This document shows positions 45,931 to 57,675 of a stretch of 64,000 nt of DNA, piece after piece. Source of the DNA: Patagioenas fasciata (lineage: Eukaryota; Chordata; Aves; Columbiformes; Columbidae). How positions within the stretch are numbered: position 1 is the first letter of the stretch; each line of letters starts with the position of its first letter. The stretch is taken from NCBI RefSeq assembly GCF_037038585.1, contig NC_092541.1, positions 5,273,445-5,337,444 on the forward strand. Reading direction: 5' to 3'. Both the position numbers and the translations under genes were made by a program. The notes under the pieces were generated by a model. That model was not told the DNA's origin. It searched no databases and saw only the letters and a list, made by a program, of their open reading frames with translations.

Positions 45931-48900
45931 AAAAAAAATAAGATGTAGAACAACTCTCAATCCCTCTTGACAAAGACTCAAGTGTTCCTCATGTTTGCAA
46001 AAGATAAGCAAACAAATGAATATGTGAAACCTTGCAGCTCCCCTGTGATTGTAAACTCCTTAGAGAAAGATGTGGTGGTTTGGAACCAGCCAGAGCTCCT
46101 GTGCAGGAAGCTATGCTGCAGCAGTGAGTTGCAAGTCTAGGACAAGCCTGACTTTCCACAAGTTGCAAATGCTGTGGTGAGGAAATAGGAATGAAGATCA
46201 GCTGATGAGGTTCATTCCAGCATTAATTACTGACAAATGCACTTCCTACAGCATGCAAAATATTGTTAATTAGCAGATGGATATTTTTTATCAGCATTAT
46301 CAGCATGTCATTTCACACCTGCCTTAACATAGTTACCTCCCCTCTCAGGAGGTTTTCCTTTCTCACCCCTTCAGCTTTGTTTGTGAAGGAATGGAAGGTG
46401 TGCTGGGTCAGAGCACGGGTTTAGTCCCCCTAACAGGGCTTTGAGTGGATGTGTGTGAGCATACCCAGTAAATGTCCTGCAAACTGTTTAGGAACTCGCA
46501 TTTCTCAGGTAGATTACATCTTCTAATGTCTTCTGTGATTGAAACATATAATTTGGAAAACTTCTGGCTGCCCTTGGGACATATAGGCAACATTCCATCT
46601 TCCTGCAATGCAACTTTCTCCCTTTGCTCTCCCCACTCTACAGGAAAATGTGCCATCCTTAAAGATCATTTTCTGTCAGAGCCACCTACCCAGCACAACT
46701 TCATGTGGAGCAAGAGGAACACCTTTCCCCAAGAGTCTGTGGGGATGCTTTCCCCTAAGTACTTCCTGCAGGCCCCAAGGTCCTCACATCTGCAGGGCAC
46801 GTTCTGTGTCTGTGAGGACATTTCCTGGGAGAGACAAAGCAAGGCAGGGCCTCAGAAACCTTCCTTACCTTCAAGGGAAAGGTCCTGAAAGGGACCTGTT
46901 CAATACGTTCCATTGTACCTTTCCTCTATGAATGGTGAAGTGTCACCATGTACCAGTCTTCACTAACGGCTTTGGGAGGGGAGGCACCTTCTTCTGCAGT
47001 AGCAGCTAGACAAGTTGGAGAGGACATAGTCCTCATGGCATGCTGGAATGGTAGGGACAAGGTTTTCTAGTACAGGAATGTGTTAATACTGGCAGAATAT
47101 GTGGACCAAGTACCAGAAAGGTCCCATGTAAGCAGGTGATATTGGCCTGGCCTCAGCTACTTGCACCTGTGCAATCCTCAGCTGGATACCCAAGGGCTTC
47201 TGTGTGACAGAACACATTACACGCGTCTTTCTTCCTCCATCCCTTTCTCCCTGTGGTGGTTGCAACCTCCCCTGAGCCACCTGAGCACCTGGGTGCCCAG
47301 GCAAACAGAGTATATTGAGGAGAAACAATTCCCATTATGCAAATGTAGTGAGACAAAGCATTTAGACACCCCCTCCGTGCTCTCAAAACTCCTGCTGAAT
47401 GGGAAAAGAGCCCCCTTCTGTCTGAAAAAGGTAGCAATGTTCAGTCACTCCTGACAGCTTAATGGACCTGTGGTTCTCCTGATACCTGGATTGTAGCCTG
47501 AGTAGGATGGCACAGAACTATATAATCTGAAAAGTTCTGGACATAGATAAATGGTGGAAAGCACCACAAATTATCTCATCCTAAGTGTGGCCAGAGTGGA
47601 AATTTACTGACAAAAGGTAATGATCAATAAACGGTGATCCTAAAGTAAGACCCTTTGAGCTCTCCTGGATTGCAGTGGGCTGTGATCAGAACCTTCCTCT
47701 GATGGGAAACCACCAGAGCTGACTTCGTGAAAACTCAATAATCATCTGCTGATGATTCTGCAAGGATCTAAAGGCCTGAGTACAGTCTTCTAGCAAAGAT
47801 AGATTTCTCAAGATTCAACGACTGATCATTAAGCAAGTCATACTAAAAGTAATTCCTAAACTCGAGAGGGAAATTTTAGCAATAGCTGTACCTACACATA
47901 TATTACACATACATTAAACACATATTACATGTATATTCACGCATCCATGGTTTAATGTGTATTAGTGTGTGAGTGTGTGTGATTTATAACCCTGTATGTG
48001 TGGGTTTTATCCCCATATTTATGTACGTGTTTATCCGCATGTCATTTGATTTATCTCTTTTGTAAGTATAGTGTGACCCTGCCATCATCAAATCTTTTAT
48101 TAAGTTGCTATATTGATTATATAAAAAAAATATTGAATTAAGTTGCATCACTTTATTAATCACCTGTTGATTTGGAGTTATTGGAAATCATATATTAAAC
48201 TGGTGATCTGCCTCAATAAATCTCAAGTTGCTGCTACACCAAAATAGTGCTATAAATGCATTCCATGACACTCCCAGCTTGTTTCCTCCCCACTTGCCAG
48301 ACAGGCATTTGTTGCCACTTCCTCAGGTGAGTGGGCTGTATTGCTGGGATTTGATTAGAGAATATTGCCAGCCTGTTCGTCCTCCTGCCCACTCTGGGAA
48401 GTCCCTGGGAGTCCTCAGTACACAGTACTGATGTATCTGGAGCTTTATTCTACCTCAAGGTGCTCCAGATTTTCCTTACTGGGATGGAATCCAGCATCTC
48501 CTTGCTTAAGTCCACAGTTAATTTGTGTTGTGCATATTTGTGCATATGGATCTCTGTGAATACATGCAGGTGCACAACATCGTACATGTGTCCATGCAGA
48601 TTTTCATGATCATGTGTATTTGTGTGTCCTTGTGTGTCATGAGGGAGTGTGCTACTCATGGCAGGGGCACTCTCCACTACTCTGTCCATGAGCATCACAA
48701 AGCAGCAAGTTCTCCAGATCAGGAGGACACTGAGTGCAACTGAACATGATGGCACTGACCTGGTGAAGAGCTGCCAAGTGCACAGACACTGAGTCCTAAG
48801 CTCTCCAGGTTGTCTGTTATATTATTCTCTGCTGAAGGAGCTATTTCAGTCTTTTCCCACATTTTGCTCTTTTGCTCCTGTCTCCTGGGCTGGGCTGAAG

Positions 48901-49206
48901 GAAGGAGAGTGTCCAGTTCCCAAGTGTCAGCACTCCTGCATCTTAGTAAATGGGACTGTAAACACAGGAGCTGTTTTCCAGATAACATCCACCAGGGATG
49001 ATGAAACAGTCGTGGGCAAACCTGGACAGTCACAGCATCTTGCCCCTGTGAGATGTCTGAGTTAGACCAGATTCACTGAAGGTTTCACTTGGATGTCTTG
49101 TTTTTATCCTGATCTCGCCTGTTGACACCACAAGCAAATGGAAGGAATTTCACAACCACATACACAGAGATGCATGTAAAACATGCTCATGTGCATGTGC
49201 GAAGAG
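45931..49206. other. Gene-poor stretch
   Basis: No feature recognised. Open frames up to about 138 codons (for example at 46472) show no family features. Confidence 0.45.
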
Positions 49207-50912
49207 TTCACATATCACAGAATCACAGAATCACAGAATTGGCTAGGTTGGAAAAGACCTCAGAGATCATCAAGTCCAACCCTTGGTCCAACTTCAGCCC
49301 ATTTACTAGATCATGGCACTAAGAGCCATGTCCAATCTCAGTTTAAAAACCTCCAGGGACGGTGAGTCCACCACCTCCCTAGGCAGGCCATTCCAATGCC
49401 TGATCACTCTTTCCGTAAAGAACTTCTTCCTAATATCCAGCCTAAACTTCCCCTGGCAGAGTTTAAGCCCATGTCCCCTTGTCCTATTGCTAACTGCCTG
49501 GGAGAAGAGACCAGTTCCCACCTGACTATAACTTCCCTTCAGGTAGTTATAGAGAGTGATGAGGTCACCTCTAAGCCTCCTCTTCTCCAGGCTGAACAAC
49601 CCCAGCTCCCTCAGCCTCTCACCATAGGTCATGTGCTCAAGTCCCTTCACCAGTCTTGTTGCTCTTCTCTGGACCCGCTCCAGCACCTCAATATCTTTCC
49701 TGAACTGAGGGGCCCAGAACTGAACACAATACTCCAGGTGTGGCCTCACCAATGCAGAGTACAGGGGAAGGATCACTTCCCTTGTCCTGCTGACCACACT
49801 ATTTTTGATACAGGCCAGGATACCATTGGCCTTCTTGGCCACCTGGGCACACTGTTGGCTCATGTTGAGCTTGCTGTCAATCAGTACCCCCAGGTCCCTT
49901 TCTGTCTGGCTGCTCTCCAGCCACTCTGTGCCCAGCCTGTAGCGCTGAAGGGGGTTGTTGTGGCCAAAGTGCAGGACCCGGCACTTGGCCTTGTTGAACT
50001 TCATCCCATTGGAATCAGCCCATTTTTCCAGTCTATCCAGATCTCTTTGCAGAGCCCTCCTGCCTTCCAGCAGGTCAACACTGCCCCCCAACTTGGTGTC
50101 ATCAGCAAATTTGCTGATGGTGGTCTCAATCCCCTCATCTAAATCATCAATAAAGATGTTAAACAGGACTGGACCCAACACTGACCCCTGGGGGACACCA
50201 CTAGTGACTGGCCGCCAGCTAGATGCAGCCCCATTTACCAGCACTCTCTGGGCCCGGCCCTCCAGCCAGTTCTTAACCCAGCAGAGAGTGCACTTGTCCA
50301 AGCCATGGGCTATCAGCTTTTGAAGGAGTATATTATGGGAGACAGTGTCAAAGGCTTTGCTGAAGTCTAGATAGATCACATCTACAGCTTTCCCCTCATC
50401 CACTAGGTGGGTCACCTGATCATAAAAGGAAATCAGGTTGGTCAGACAGGACCTGCCCCTCCTAAACCCATGCTGGCTGGGTCTGATCCCTGGTCCATCC
50501 TGGAGGTGCTGTGTGATTGCATTCAGGATGATCTGCTCCATCACCCTGCCAGGCACCGAGGTCAGGCTGACAGGCCTGTAGTTGCCAGGGTCAGCTTTGC
50601 AGCCCTTTTTGTGGATTGGGGTAACATTTGCCAGTTTCCAATCATTTGGGACCTCCCCAGTGAGCCAAGACTGTTGGAAGATGATGGAGAGCGGCTTGGC
50701 GAGCTCTTCTGCTAGCTCCCTCATCACCCTAGGATGGATCCCGTCTGGTCCCATAGACTTATGAGGATCCAGATGGCTCAGTAAGCCACCAACTATTTCC
50801 TCTTGGAATACAAGGGGACTATTTGGCTTCCTATTCCTGTCAACCATCTCCAGAGGCCAGTTATCCTGAGGGCCATCTGTTTGACTGGTAAATATTGAGG
50901 CAATATACATGG
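49207..50912 (-). mobile_element. CR1 LINE, 5'-truncated, well preserved
   Basis: The 3' end shows three copies of the ATTCTGTG-type terminal repeat (reverse ATCACAGAATCACAGAATCA at 49216-49237). The rest is 3' UTR and the C-terminal two thirds of ORF2. Truncation near 50912 is usual for LINEs. Confidence 0.95.
49306..50910 (-). CDS. CR1 ORF2 reverse-transcriptase fragment
   Basis: An unbroken 534-codon frame carrying the reverse-transcriptase domain of a non-LTR retrotransposon. Palm motifs appear in order: [34 protein letters not shown] and KFADDTKL, where FADD is the CR1 form of the catalytic YxDD. The C-terminal part, with [12 protein letters not shown] and YLKGSY, reaches the normal CR1 end. 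The N-terminal endonuclease is missing because of the truncation; the first Met at 50910 is simply the first one left. Lack of any stop in 1.6 kb suggests recent insertion. It cannot move on its own. Confidence 0.9.
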   Translation of the reverse strand: MYIASIFTSQTDGPQDNWPLEMVDRNRKPNSPLVFQEEIVGGLLSHLDPHKSMGPDGIHPRVMRELAEELAKPLSIIFQQSWLTGEVPNDWKLANVTPIHKKGCKADPGNYRPVSLTSVPGRVMEQIILNAITQHLQDGPGIRPSQHGFRRGRSCLTNLISFYDQVTHLVDEGKAVDVIYLDFSKAFDTVSHNILLQKLIAHGLDKCTLCWVKNWLEGRAQRVLVNGAASSWRPVTSGVPQGSVLGPVLFNIFIDDLDEGIETTISKFADDTKLGGSVDLLEGRRALQRDLDRLEKWADSNGMKFNKAKCRVLHFGHNNPLQRYRLGTEWLESSQTERDLGVLIDSKLNMSQQCAQVAKKANGILACIKNSVVSRTREVILPLYSALVRPHLEYCVQFWAPQFRKDIEVLERVQRRATRLVKGLEHMTYGERLRELGLFSLEKRRLRGDLITLYNYLKGSYSQVGTGLFSQAVSNRTRGHGLKLCQGKFRLDIRKKFFTERVIRHWNGLPREVVDSPSLEVFKLRLDMALSAMI

Positions 50913-51044
50913 TTATTTGGACACACCTTTATGTATCATCACAAGCACGCATCCACAGATGTGTGTGCATATCTCGCACATATATAGTTGAAAACACACA
51001 CAATGTGCCTCCAAAAGCAGGAACATGTACTCACAATTGAGCAT

Positions 51045-51640
51045 GTAGGCACTGAGTCTGGTTGGGATGGAATTAATTTCCCCTATAGCAGCCCTCATAG
51101 TGGTAAACTCCATATTTGTAGCTGGAGTAATGTTGATAAAACGGCAATGTTTTGGTTACTGCTGAGCAGTGCTTGCACAGCAGTAAAATTGTCCGTCCAA
51201 CCCACCTTCCCAAAGACCAGTGGCGTGGGCTAGAGGTTGGGAGGGGAGATAACCAGGACAGCAGACCTGGAATGACCAAGGATATATTCAATATCGTATG
51301 ACATCATGCTCAGCAACAAAATGCAAGATAAAGAGGGGGGGATGCATTTATTGTTAAGGTGTTTGTCTTCCAAAGCAACCACTACACATACTCTGGCCCT
51401 GCTTTACAGGAAGGGGCTGAAAATCCCCTGCTGATGGTAAGCAGTGAATAAATATTTTTGCTCTGTTTTGCTTCCACAGGTCTTACTTTGCTTTTCTTCA
51501 TTAAAATGTCTTTATCTCAATCCATCAATTTTTCAACTTATTTTCTCCCTCTGCCACTGAGGAGGGGGAGTGATAGAACATCCTGGTGGACACCTGGCAA
51601 ACAGACAAGGTCGACTCACCCCACTCTTTTTGGTGCTTGA
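51045..51640 (+). mobile_element. Solo LTR, ERVL-type variant
   Basis: TCTGGTTGGGATGGAATTAA, GACATCATGCTCAGCAACAA, TTAAAATGTCTTTATCTCAA and TCCCTCTGCCACTGAGGAGG follow the same block order as 45357-45930, with divergence. Exact ends not found. Stretch 51641-52780 holds no recognised gene; a TGTCATGTTTGATT direct repeat lies near 52308 and 52328. Confidence 0.6.
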
Positions 51641-52923
51641 TGTGAGGCTCAAGACAACAACAGTTTTGAATTGAACAGGCTGTAGCTGTAGCAGTTACTG
51701 ATTTACAGGCCTTTGTATAGCGCAGACAGTTTGCTTGCTGCACTGCTTATCCCTTTATTTTGCTAAGGTTGGGAACATGTTAACAATATCAAATGCTCTG
51801 TGCTTGGTCCTGGGATTGGAGCCCTTACAATGTTGGGGGAGCTGTTTAGTGGGAAGGATGAGGGAATTCACCTCGCTCTTCCCATCTGAGTTGTTTTGTT
51901 GTGCGGGTTGCAAGGACCTCATTGACCCTTGAGCTGTTTAATTAACAGCTGTACTCATTAATACTGTTTACTTAATGTGAGGTTTGTGGGATACAGTGTC
52001 ATGCTGTCATAAGTGGAGACAACTTTTGGGTAAAGTGATAGTGAAACATGCCCTGAGGTGGCTGGTTCCTGGGTGGCAGGGTGTATGGAAGAATTCAGGC
52101 AAGTTCCAAGGGCATTTATCACCTCTCATAGCCTAGAATTTTAAACTTGAACAGGGTAGTATTCCTTGTAAATTGACATGCCACCTGATAAAAGGGTGCC
52201 CTGCCTACCCCAGTGAAAACTAGCAGCTTTTAACAACATATTGAGGCTTGGCATGTGTCTATCAAACAATGATTCAGTTCTATCAGGGGTCAAAACACCT
52301 CTCAGAATGTCATGTTTGATTCATACATGTCATGTTTGATTGATACGTCTAAGACCACGACAGCTGAGATAGAGACCCAAACTTCATCTGAGGACACAAT
52401 GATCGAGGAAGGGTCCCAAACACTAACTACAGTAATCATCCCTTTCAACCCAATGAATAACGAACTATGATTCTATCATTCCATGCTTATAGATTTGAGT
52501 TGTGTTCTATGGAAACATGTCCATTTGCATTCCTGACAGCGTTTGGAGTAGACTCAAGGAACAGAATAGGCATTCTCTGACTGTGGAAGATTTTCCTCTC
52601 TACGCCAGGCACTACAGGGGGACTGTTGCTTAGCAGCCCTGTGCTTCCTGTCCTGACCCACTTTTGTCCCGCCCACCCCAACCCTTCAGCCTCCATGGAC
52701 CACAGACCCACCGAGCACCCCACTCCCACCACTCTTGTTTCCCTGTTGCACCCTAACAGGGCCCAGGCCTGAGTGAGATCCCATGTGACACCACAGCAGG
52801 GCACTGCCCCAGAGCGGAGCTGGTGGCAGTGTAGGAAAGGAGGTGGCAGAGAGGAGGCACCACGGCTGGAGCAGAGATCCAGGGCTGGCAGGAGGAAGCA
52901 AGTGTGGGCAACAGAGCGAAGGC

Positions 52924-53637
52924 ATGTGGCTGTGCTGGGGCGCAGGTCTGGTGAGGCTGGCCGCAGTGCTCCTGGGTGTGCAGGGGGCAGAGGTGAGGTT
53001 CCAGGCTTGGAACTGCATGGGGCCAGGACTAGGATTTGGCATGGAGAGGCCCTACAGATCCCTCACTATGCTGTAACCCCCGGTTTCTTCACAGACCTCT
53101 TTTCCTGGACTGTCCTTCAATTCATCCCTCCCTCCACACTCACCGCACCTTCCCTCAGCAAACTCATCAGTCTATTCTTCGTCCAACTCTCCCTGTTTCT
53201 GTCCTTTCCTCTGTGTCTTTCTGTATGACGCTGGCATCTTTTGGAACTCTTCTCCCTATCATCTCTGTATGTTCCTGGCTGCTTCCGTGGGATTTGTCCT
53301 GGGAAAGAGTAGGCAGGGATTGGCAGGAGACAGGTTTTGTCTCCTCGACAATGGCTGCAGGCAGAGCCCAAGAAAGGCAGGAGTTGCTGGCAGGGACTAC
53401 CAGGGGCACCATCACCAGCATCAACTGCTCTTATGCTGACACACAGTCTACCAAATTAATCCATTCTCAGTTCCTAGGCTGAGACCTTGCATTCATCATG
53501 AGCAGTCACAAAGAATCCAAAGCGCTGTCGGACCCGCCGGGCCGGCTGTCGGTGGCGGCAGACCGCCGGTCCAGCGCCCTGTGGCTCGCCCGGCCCCGGC
53601 GCGGGGACGCGGCGGTGTATTACTGCGCCGTGGGAGA
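52924..53637 (+). pseudogene. T-cell receptor alpha/delta-type V segment pseudogene
   Basis: Leader exon 52924-52992 (MWLCWGAGLVRLAAVLLGV, a signal peptide) ends at a GTGAGG donor. The intron, 52993-53360, ends CTGCAG. The V exon, 53361-53637, starts GRAQERQE, has Cys23 in TSINCSYAD (TGC 53426-53428), then LIH...QFLG, AFIMSSHKESKAL, GRLSVAADRRSSALWLARP and GDAAVYYCAV with Cys104 at 53624-53626. Defects: the Trp-Tyr of the usual IHWYRQ is missing (apparently a 6-nt in-frame deletion), a TGA stop follows at 53480-53482 where Arg (CGA) is usual, and the leader/V splice phase does not fit. A recombination signal follows directly. V segment by structure; alpha/delta assignment from framework similarity and the 23-bp signal spacer. 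Confidence 0.85.
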
Positions 53638-53676
53638 CACGGGGAGAGGAGCCGGGGCTGCGGCCGGGCACGAACC
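53638..53676 (+). other. V(D)J recombination signal, 23-bp spacer
   Basis: Heptamer CACGGGG (53638-53644) keeps the essential CAC, the spacer 53645-53667 is exactly 23 bp, and nonamer GCACGAACC (53668-53676) matches ACAAAAACC at 6 of 9 positions. The heptamer is degraded from CACAGTG. Exact position after the V exon supports the call; activity is unlikely. Confidence 0.65.
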
Positions 53677-54009
53677 GCCGCGGGCGGGGCCGGGCGGGTG
53701 TGGCGGGGGCGGGGGGACAGTCCCAGCCGGGCCCGCCAGGGGGTTCCATCGCCCGGGAAGCACTGGAATCAGCACCAGAATTGGAATCGGGCTCAGCAGA
53801 ACACTACAGCCCTGTGAGGTCCCCCCACGTGAACTGTAGAGCTCTCCATCAGGCAGAATACCTCTCCTGCCACTTACACCTTGTCAAGAAGGAACTCCAA
53901 ACGACTCCTAACAAATATAGGCTTAAAACAACTTTGGAACTAAAATCAAAACCAAATGACAGAGCAAATCTAAATGACAGAAACCAATGCAAGCGGGGGG
54001 GCGGGGGGG
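53677..54009. other. GC-rich to intergenic transition
   Basis: The GC-rich tail of the V region ends near 53760. A G-rich run (about 53994-54011) of the GGGGGGGCGGGGGGGGGC type could form a G-quadruplex. No gene. Confidence 0.4.
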
Positions 54010-54720
54010 GGCAATCCAAAATCCGCCAGCACTCTGGCATCATTTAGTAAACTTCAGGTTCAACCATACCAATTGGGGATATTATTACCACACGATCATG
54101 CAAGAATGATTACTCACAGTGTGCATGCATTCACTCAAAAGAGAAGGCTCTCACACTCAACGGAACCAAAAAGAAATAATTGTTTGCCTGGTGGGGGAGA
54201 AAACGGACTCACTCAAGGATATATCAAGAAGAAATAGTCACTCACCAGGGAGAAACTGAGGGCTCTCAGTTCCAGGAAGTCTTCCTAGATGGTGTCCCAC
54301 TCTAAGGGAAGGCATCTATTCACAGGCTCGCTATTCTGAGAAGACCAACTCAAAGGAGTTCTTTGGTGTGGGCCCCATTTATAGCCTGGTTGGATCTGGC
54401 TGTGGTCATTACAAGCATGATCCAGAAGATTCTCTGGGCTTGGGCACCTTTTTGCCTCAGGACCCTGTCTATTGATCTTGACTATCTTGTCCTTGTTATC
54501 TTCCTGAGGCAATTGCTGGGTATGTACTTGCTTTGACTCAAGGTGTAATGCCTCTTCTGCCTCAAAACCCCTCTCTGTCCTGTCAGGTCTCTGCAGGGAT
54601 CTGCTCTTGAAGAAGCAGAGCAAACAGGAAAATTTTGTCTCACATGTTTATCCACATCTTTTCTCAAGGTATCGCCACTGCTGGAAAAGAGAGGGCAGAG
54701 AAGCAGCCTTTCCTGATTCC
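54010..54720 (-). mobile_element. Possible solo LTR
   Basis: Minus strand shows a GCTATAAATGGGGCCC promoter-like box near 54370-54388, followed by GAATAGCGAGCCTGTGAATA and a long T-rich 3' part, the general layout of an LTR. Ends and target duplication were not found. Confidence 0.3.
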
Positions 54721-55021
54721 TAATCAGCCAGCTTCTCCTGATTTCTTTTCCCAAGCCATCCACTTTTGTCCCTCTCTTCTCATCCACCTGTAGCCAATGT
54801 TTCTTAAATGTGCTGCCACTCTCTGCTCTCCTGCAGTCTCAAATTTCTCCCTTTGCAAGACAAATACACTGGACTTCTCAAAACTGCCAAAGGGATTTGG
54901 AAGTTCTCATCTCACTAACGTTATGAGAGTGTCACAATCTGTCTTTCGGCACACGTAACGCAGCATACTCCAGCCACTTGTTTCTCCCTGTTTGTCAACA
55001 ATTCTAGGGTTTCCTTTTCCC

Positions 55022-55590
55022 CTTTGTAATGGTTTAGCTCCGACCAGCAACACAGTTGCTTGCTCACTCCCTCCAGCCCGTAGAATGGGGGAGAAAATTG
55101 GGAGATTAAAGTGAGAAAACAGTTTAATAGAACAGTTTAATAAATGGAACAGTTTAATAAACAGAACAGTTTAATAAATGGAAAAAAAAAAAGTAGTAAT
55201 AATCATGATAAAAGAATATACAAAACAAGTGATGCACAATGCAATTGCTCATCACCTGGTAACTGATGCCTGTTCAGTTCCCAAGCAGTGGTCCCCCAGA
55301 TAAATTTTCCCTAGTTTATATGCTGTGATGTCATATGATATGGAATATCCCTTCGGCCAGTTTCAGTCAGCTGTCCTGGGTGATGCAGCCTCTTCTGCAT
55401 CTCCAGCCTCCTCATTGGCAGGACATGAGAAGCTGAAAAGTCCTCAACTTTCTGTAGGCACTACTTAGTGAAATCTAAAACATCAGTGTATTACGAACAT
55501 TCTTCTCATACCAAATCCAAAACACGGCACCATGGCAGATACTAGGAAGAAAATTAACTCTATCCCAGCAAAAACCAGGATGCCCTGCCT
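55022..55590 (-). mobile_element. Solo LTR, ERVL-type, antisense
   Basis: Plus-strand order is reversed relative to 45357-45930: TAATGGTTTAGCTCC at the left, AACAGTTTAATAAA repeats, GATGTCATATGATATGGAAT, and AGAAAATTAACTCTATCCCA at the right. Between 55591 and 57002 I see no recognised feature. Confidence 0.7.
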
Positions 55591-57007
55591 TCCACCTTTG
55601 ATTTGCATGAAGCCCACCAATGTGACAGGAAACTGGAAGCAGAATATAACTTTGCAGCAAGTACCCAGGTCCCTCATCCCCCTGAAGGTGTCCTTATCCC
55701 AACACAGGGTCCAGGCACTACAGGATGTTGTCCAGAGGCTCTGAGCAGCAGAAGAGCAGGAAGCTGGAAGCTGGGGCACAGCTCAGCTCCCCTCTGGGGC
55801 ATCCTAACAGAAGGTGGGTGTTATTGCTCTTCAGTATTCACGCTGAGTCAAGAGTTTTGAGTAACTTTTATGTTTTGAAGCTTCAAAAATATTATGTTTC
55901 AAAAATATATATAGTTATATCAGCAAACATACAAAAACGCACACACAGAGCCATTGCATTTATGTATTAGTGGACTATGAATCATGATTGCATGCCTTCA
56001 CTGGAGCAGCTGCCTGAGGAGTCTGTCTCTGGGACACCGAACACCACTGCACATGCAGATGAACTTTGTCACTGTGCTCTGATTACTCCTCTCCATTCAT
56101 CTAATGCTTCTTTCTCTAGATCAGGAGATATTGCTACTTCTTCTCCCTGGGAGAAATCATGCCAGGTCTGGTAAGCTAAGCTGTGGGCACAAAGGGCAAT
56201 GCCTGATGCCTTTTCCCAGCCCTAAGAGAAAACAATAGACTGAATCAAAGCAGGGAACATAGGAATGCTGGACAGTGCTTCCTAACTTGTGTTTTGACAG
56301 AAGTCCAAAGCCTCATGGGCCACTATGTCTGAGCTGGAGTTGGACTCAGGACACTGGGCTTCACTCAAGGCTCTGAGAATCTTGGTAATTTGTGGCTACA
56401 TGCTAGTGATGGGTAGCCCATTTTCAGAGTTTGCTCTTGATTCTGGATGAGAAGATTTGTTGGCTGAAGCAAGAGGGAACCAAATGAAAGGAGCTGGGGA
56501 GGAAAGCGGGGGGCCAGCATACTCAAGCCAGGGTGCAGGGAGAGACTATTGTGAATTTATTGCTGACATTGAGTGGAGTGGGGCTTGGCATCCATGGCAA
56601 AGTTATCTGACACTTCAGTGTTTGTATTTTTATTCCTAGACAGCTCAGTGGTGACTTTAGCTCTTCTGTTGTTAAATTGTATTCAGTTTTTGGAAAACAC
56701 TACATATGTGAATGAGGCAGGCTAATAGTATTTATACTGTGAATAAAAAAACAACGTGAAGAGGTCTGGCTGTTCTTTCACTCATGTGAATCATCAGAGA
56801 AATGCAGTATGAGGAGAAATAACAAATTTAACTGTGTTCTGAATCTGAAGAAAGCAAACATTCAAAATATCTTTTTATTTTCCCCTCTAAATCTCCAAGG
56901 CAATCTTCCTACATGTTTGCTTTATTCCCTGACATGTGCCTGCTACTGCATCCCAAAGCTACTGTGACTGGCCAGAGTGAACCCAAATTCTTGAGAAGGT
57001 GAGACAC

Positions 57008-57670
57008 TGTCGTGGTTTTGTTAAAAAACAAGTTTCTCCTTTAGTGAATTTTGCCTGTCAGCTGAAGCCTTCATATTAGCTGCATTTTCCTGGAGAACCA
57101 GACACATGTTTTGGTAAACCTAGCAATGGAATGCAAACTTATTGATAAGCACGGATGGACATCTCGCGAGAGGGGCAATGAGAAATTGGTGACTGAGAGA
57201 CTGACCAATAGTGTATAACATTCCATTCACGTGAGTACTTCATAGAAAAGTGGGAGATCACGAGGATCTCGTCCCTTTTCCCTTTTTCCTTCCCTTCTGC
57301 TTATGGCCGACATTAGGAGAGGACCTTGCTAGTGGTCCCTGTGAATTGAGGCCTAGTGAGAGACTGAATCCAGCTCCGGTTGGCTACAGAGTCTAATCCA
57401 GGACTTTGGGTGCTGCCTCTGCAGTTGCTGAGACTTTCAAGATTGGTTTTGTATATTTTGTATAATTTTCTCTATTCTTATTAGTAGCATTAGTAAAACA
57501 TCTTTAATTTTTCCAACTCTCTTCTCTCTGTCCTTCTTTCCGTCCCAATTGCCTGTCCTGAGTGGGAAGCGGGGAGAGGGAGGGGCAAAAGGGGGAAGTG
57601 GGGGGGAGAGGAGGTTAACAGTACATCTGCCAGGGTTTGATTGTTCACCCCGCAATCTTAACCCTCGACA
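57008..57670 (+). mobile_element. Solo LTR with target-site duplication
   Basis: 663 bp from TGTCGTGGTTTTG to CCCTCGACA. It is flanked by the perfect 5-bp duplication GACAC (57003-57007 and 57671-57675). TTATTAGTAGCATTAGTAAA and the two ends match the antisense LTRs in units 1, 3 and 4, so this is the reference copy without the nested insertion. A 5-bp duplication suits ERVL or ERVK-type integration. Confidence 0.85.
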
Positions 57671-57675
57671 GACAC

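Noticed and set aside
46472-46888. 138-codon frame as a possible gene
   Set aside because: No recognised domain, no TATA or splice context, no copy elsewhere in the window.
49396-50142. 248-codon plus-strand frame
   Set aside because: Antisense of the CR1 reverse-transcriptase frame.
52487-53042. Overlapping proline/serine-rich frames near the TCR V leader
   Set aside because: Composition-driven; the leader exon explains the only convincing coding signal there.
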